A stretch of 64,000 nt of DNA, from positions 1 through 64,000 of the forward strand of contig CAMWKZ010000002.1 of NCBI GenBank assembly GCA_947174945.1, written 5' to 3'. The DNA is from an uncultured Prevotellaceae bacterium (GTDB lineage Bacteria > Bacteroidota > Bacteroidia > Bacteroidales > Bacteroidaceae). Shown piece by piece: positions 63,807 to 64,000 of this stretch (position 1 is its first letter; every line of letters begins with the position of its first letter). A program made the translations under genes and the position numbers. The notes beneath the pieces were generated by a model. It did not search any database, was not told the origin of the DNA, and worked only from the letters and a program-made list of their open reading frames with translations.

Positions 63807-63894
63807 AAGAACCGTTCTTTCCACGAGTAAGAGCCGTTCTTTCCACGAGTAAGAACCGTTCTTTCCACGAGTAGGAGCCGTTCTTACTGCAAGA
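63807..63894. repeat. 22-bp-period intergenic array, locus a2 (4 units)
   Basis: Units of 22 bp start at 63807, 63829, 63851 and 63873, alternating AAGAACCGTTC and A(A/G)GAGCCGTTC cores with the linker CCACGAGT. The first and third units are identical. It lies between the two mirrored promoters. Confidence 0.92.
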
Positions 63895-63906
63895 TTTGTG
63901 CTACAC

Positions 63907-63945
63907 ATTTGGCCGAATGAACTTTTTTTCGTACTTTCGCAGTCA
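63907..63945 (+). promoter_or_regulatory. Rightward promoter, right arm of the 39-bp inverted repeat
   Basis: TTTG (63908-63911), a 20-bp spacer and TACTTTCG (63932-63939) on the plus strand, the mirror image of the menB promoter. It must drive a gene beyond the right end of the window; none starts before 64000. Confidence 0.7.
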
Positions 63946-64000
63946 GAATAATCCATCACACCTAACCGTATTATCAATACACAACAGTACACTTGCCCAT

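Noticed and set aside
63807..63894. Possible CRISPR array
   Set aside because: The units follow each other without unique spacers and no cas gene is present. The period of 22 bp is too short for repeat plus spacer.

Overview
The window looks like a chromosomal piece of a Bacteroidales bacterium, most likely Prevotella or a close relative (Prevotellaceae). This rests on SusC/SusD outer-membrane pairs, lipoproteins with short lipoboxes, the gene order trpBEGDCFA, and promoters of the Bacteroidota type (TTTG, about 20 bp, TAnnTTTG) upstream of nearly every operon. The genus is an inference; there is no rRNA or other marker gene here.

Layout. (1) 45-6532: a complete tryptophan operon behind a textbook leader-peptide attenuator: a 16-codon leader with three consecutive Trp codons, an antiterminator and a 14-bp terminator. 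(2) 6537-42999: a large pectin-utilisation region. It holds a 1616-aa triple fusion (GH28, GH105 and a third glycosidase-like domain), two PL1 pectate lyases, a CE8 pectin methylesterase with duplicated N-terminal modules, a GH3 enzyme, two SusC/SusD pairs, several surface lipoproteins, a structured 6S-like RNA gene followed by three small cell-envelope proteins, and two tiny membrane proteins. (3) 42986-49614: housekeeping genes: rplY-pth-S4 protein-Na/Ca exchanger on the minus strand, nusB-yajC-ybbR-coaE-DUF5606-like on the plus strand, and a Fur-family regulator. (4) 49939-56399: an AT-richer accessory island with an AAA ATPase, a tripartite HipBST-like toxin-antitoxin module flanked by 114-bp direct repeats, and a cytosine methyltransferase/PD-(D/E)XK restriction pair behind a structured 5' leader. 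(5) 56654-64000: a TonB-dependent outer-membrane protein, aroB and the menaquinone genes menB-menC-menE.

How it works together. Secreted and surface pectinases would de-esterify (CE8), cleave (PL1, GH28) and trim (GH105, GH3) pectin, while the two SusCD pairs import oligosaccharides. No PUL regulator (HTCS, SusR or ECF sigma/anti-sigma) is encoded in the window. The trp operon is controlled by tRNA-Trp charging. The HipT-like kinase belongs to a family whose characterised member inactivates TrpS, so it could in principle feed into that control.

The most unusual signal is a set of six intergenic arrays (about 13.8, 24.3, 38.5, 45.7, 56.5 and 63.8 kb). They are built from units of almost exactly 22 bp, whose core sequence differs from locus to locus but whose period, linker position and tendency to form long inverted repeats are constant. 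I know of no described element with this design.
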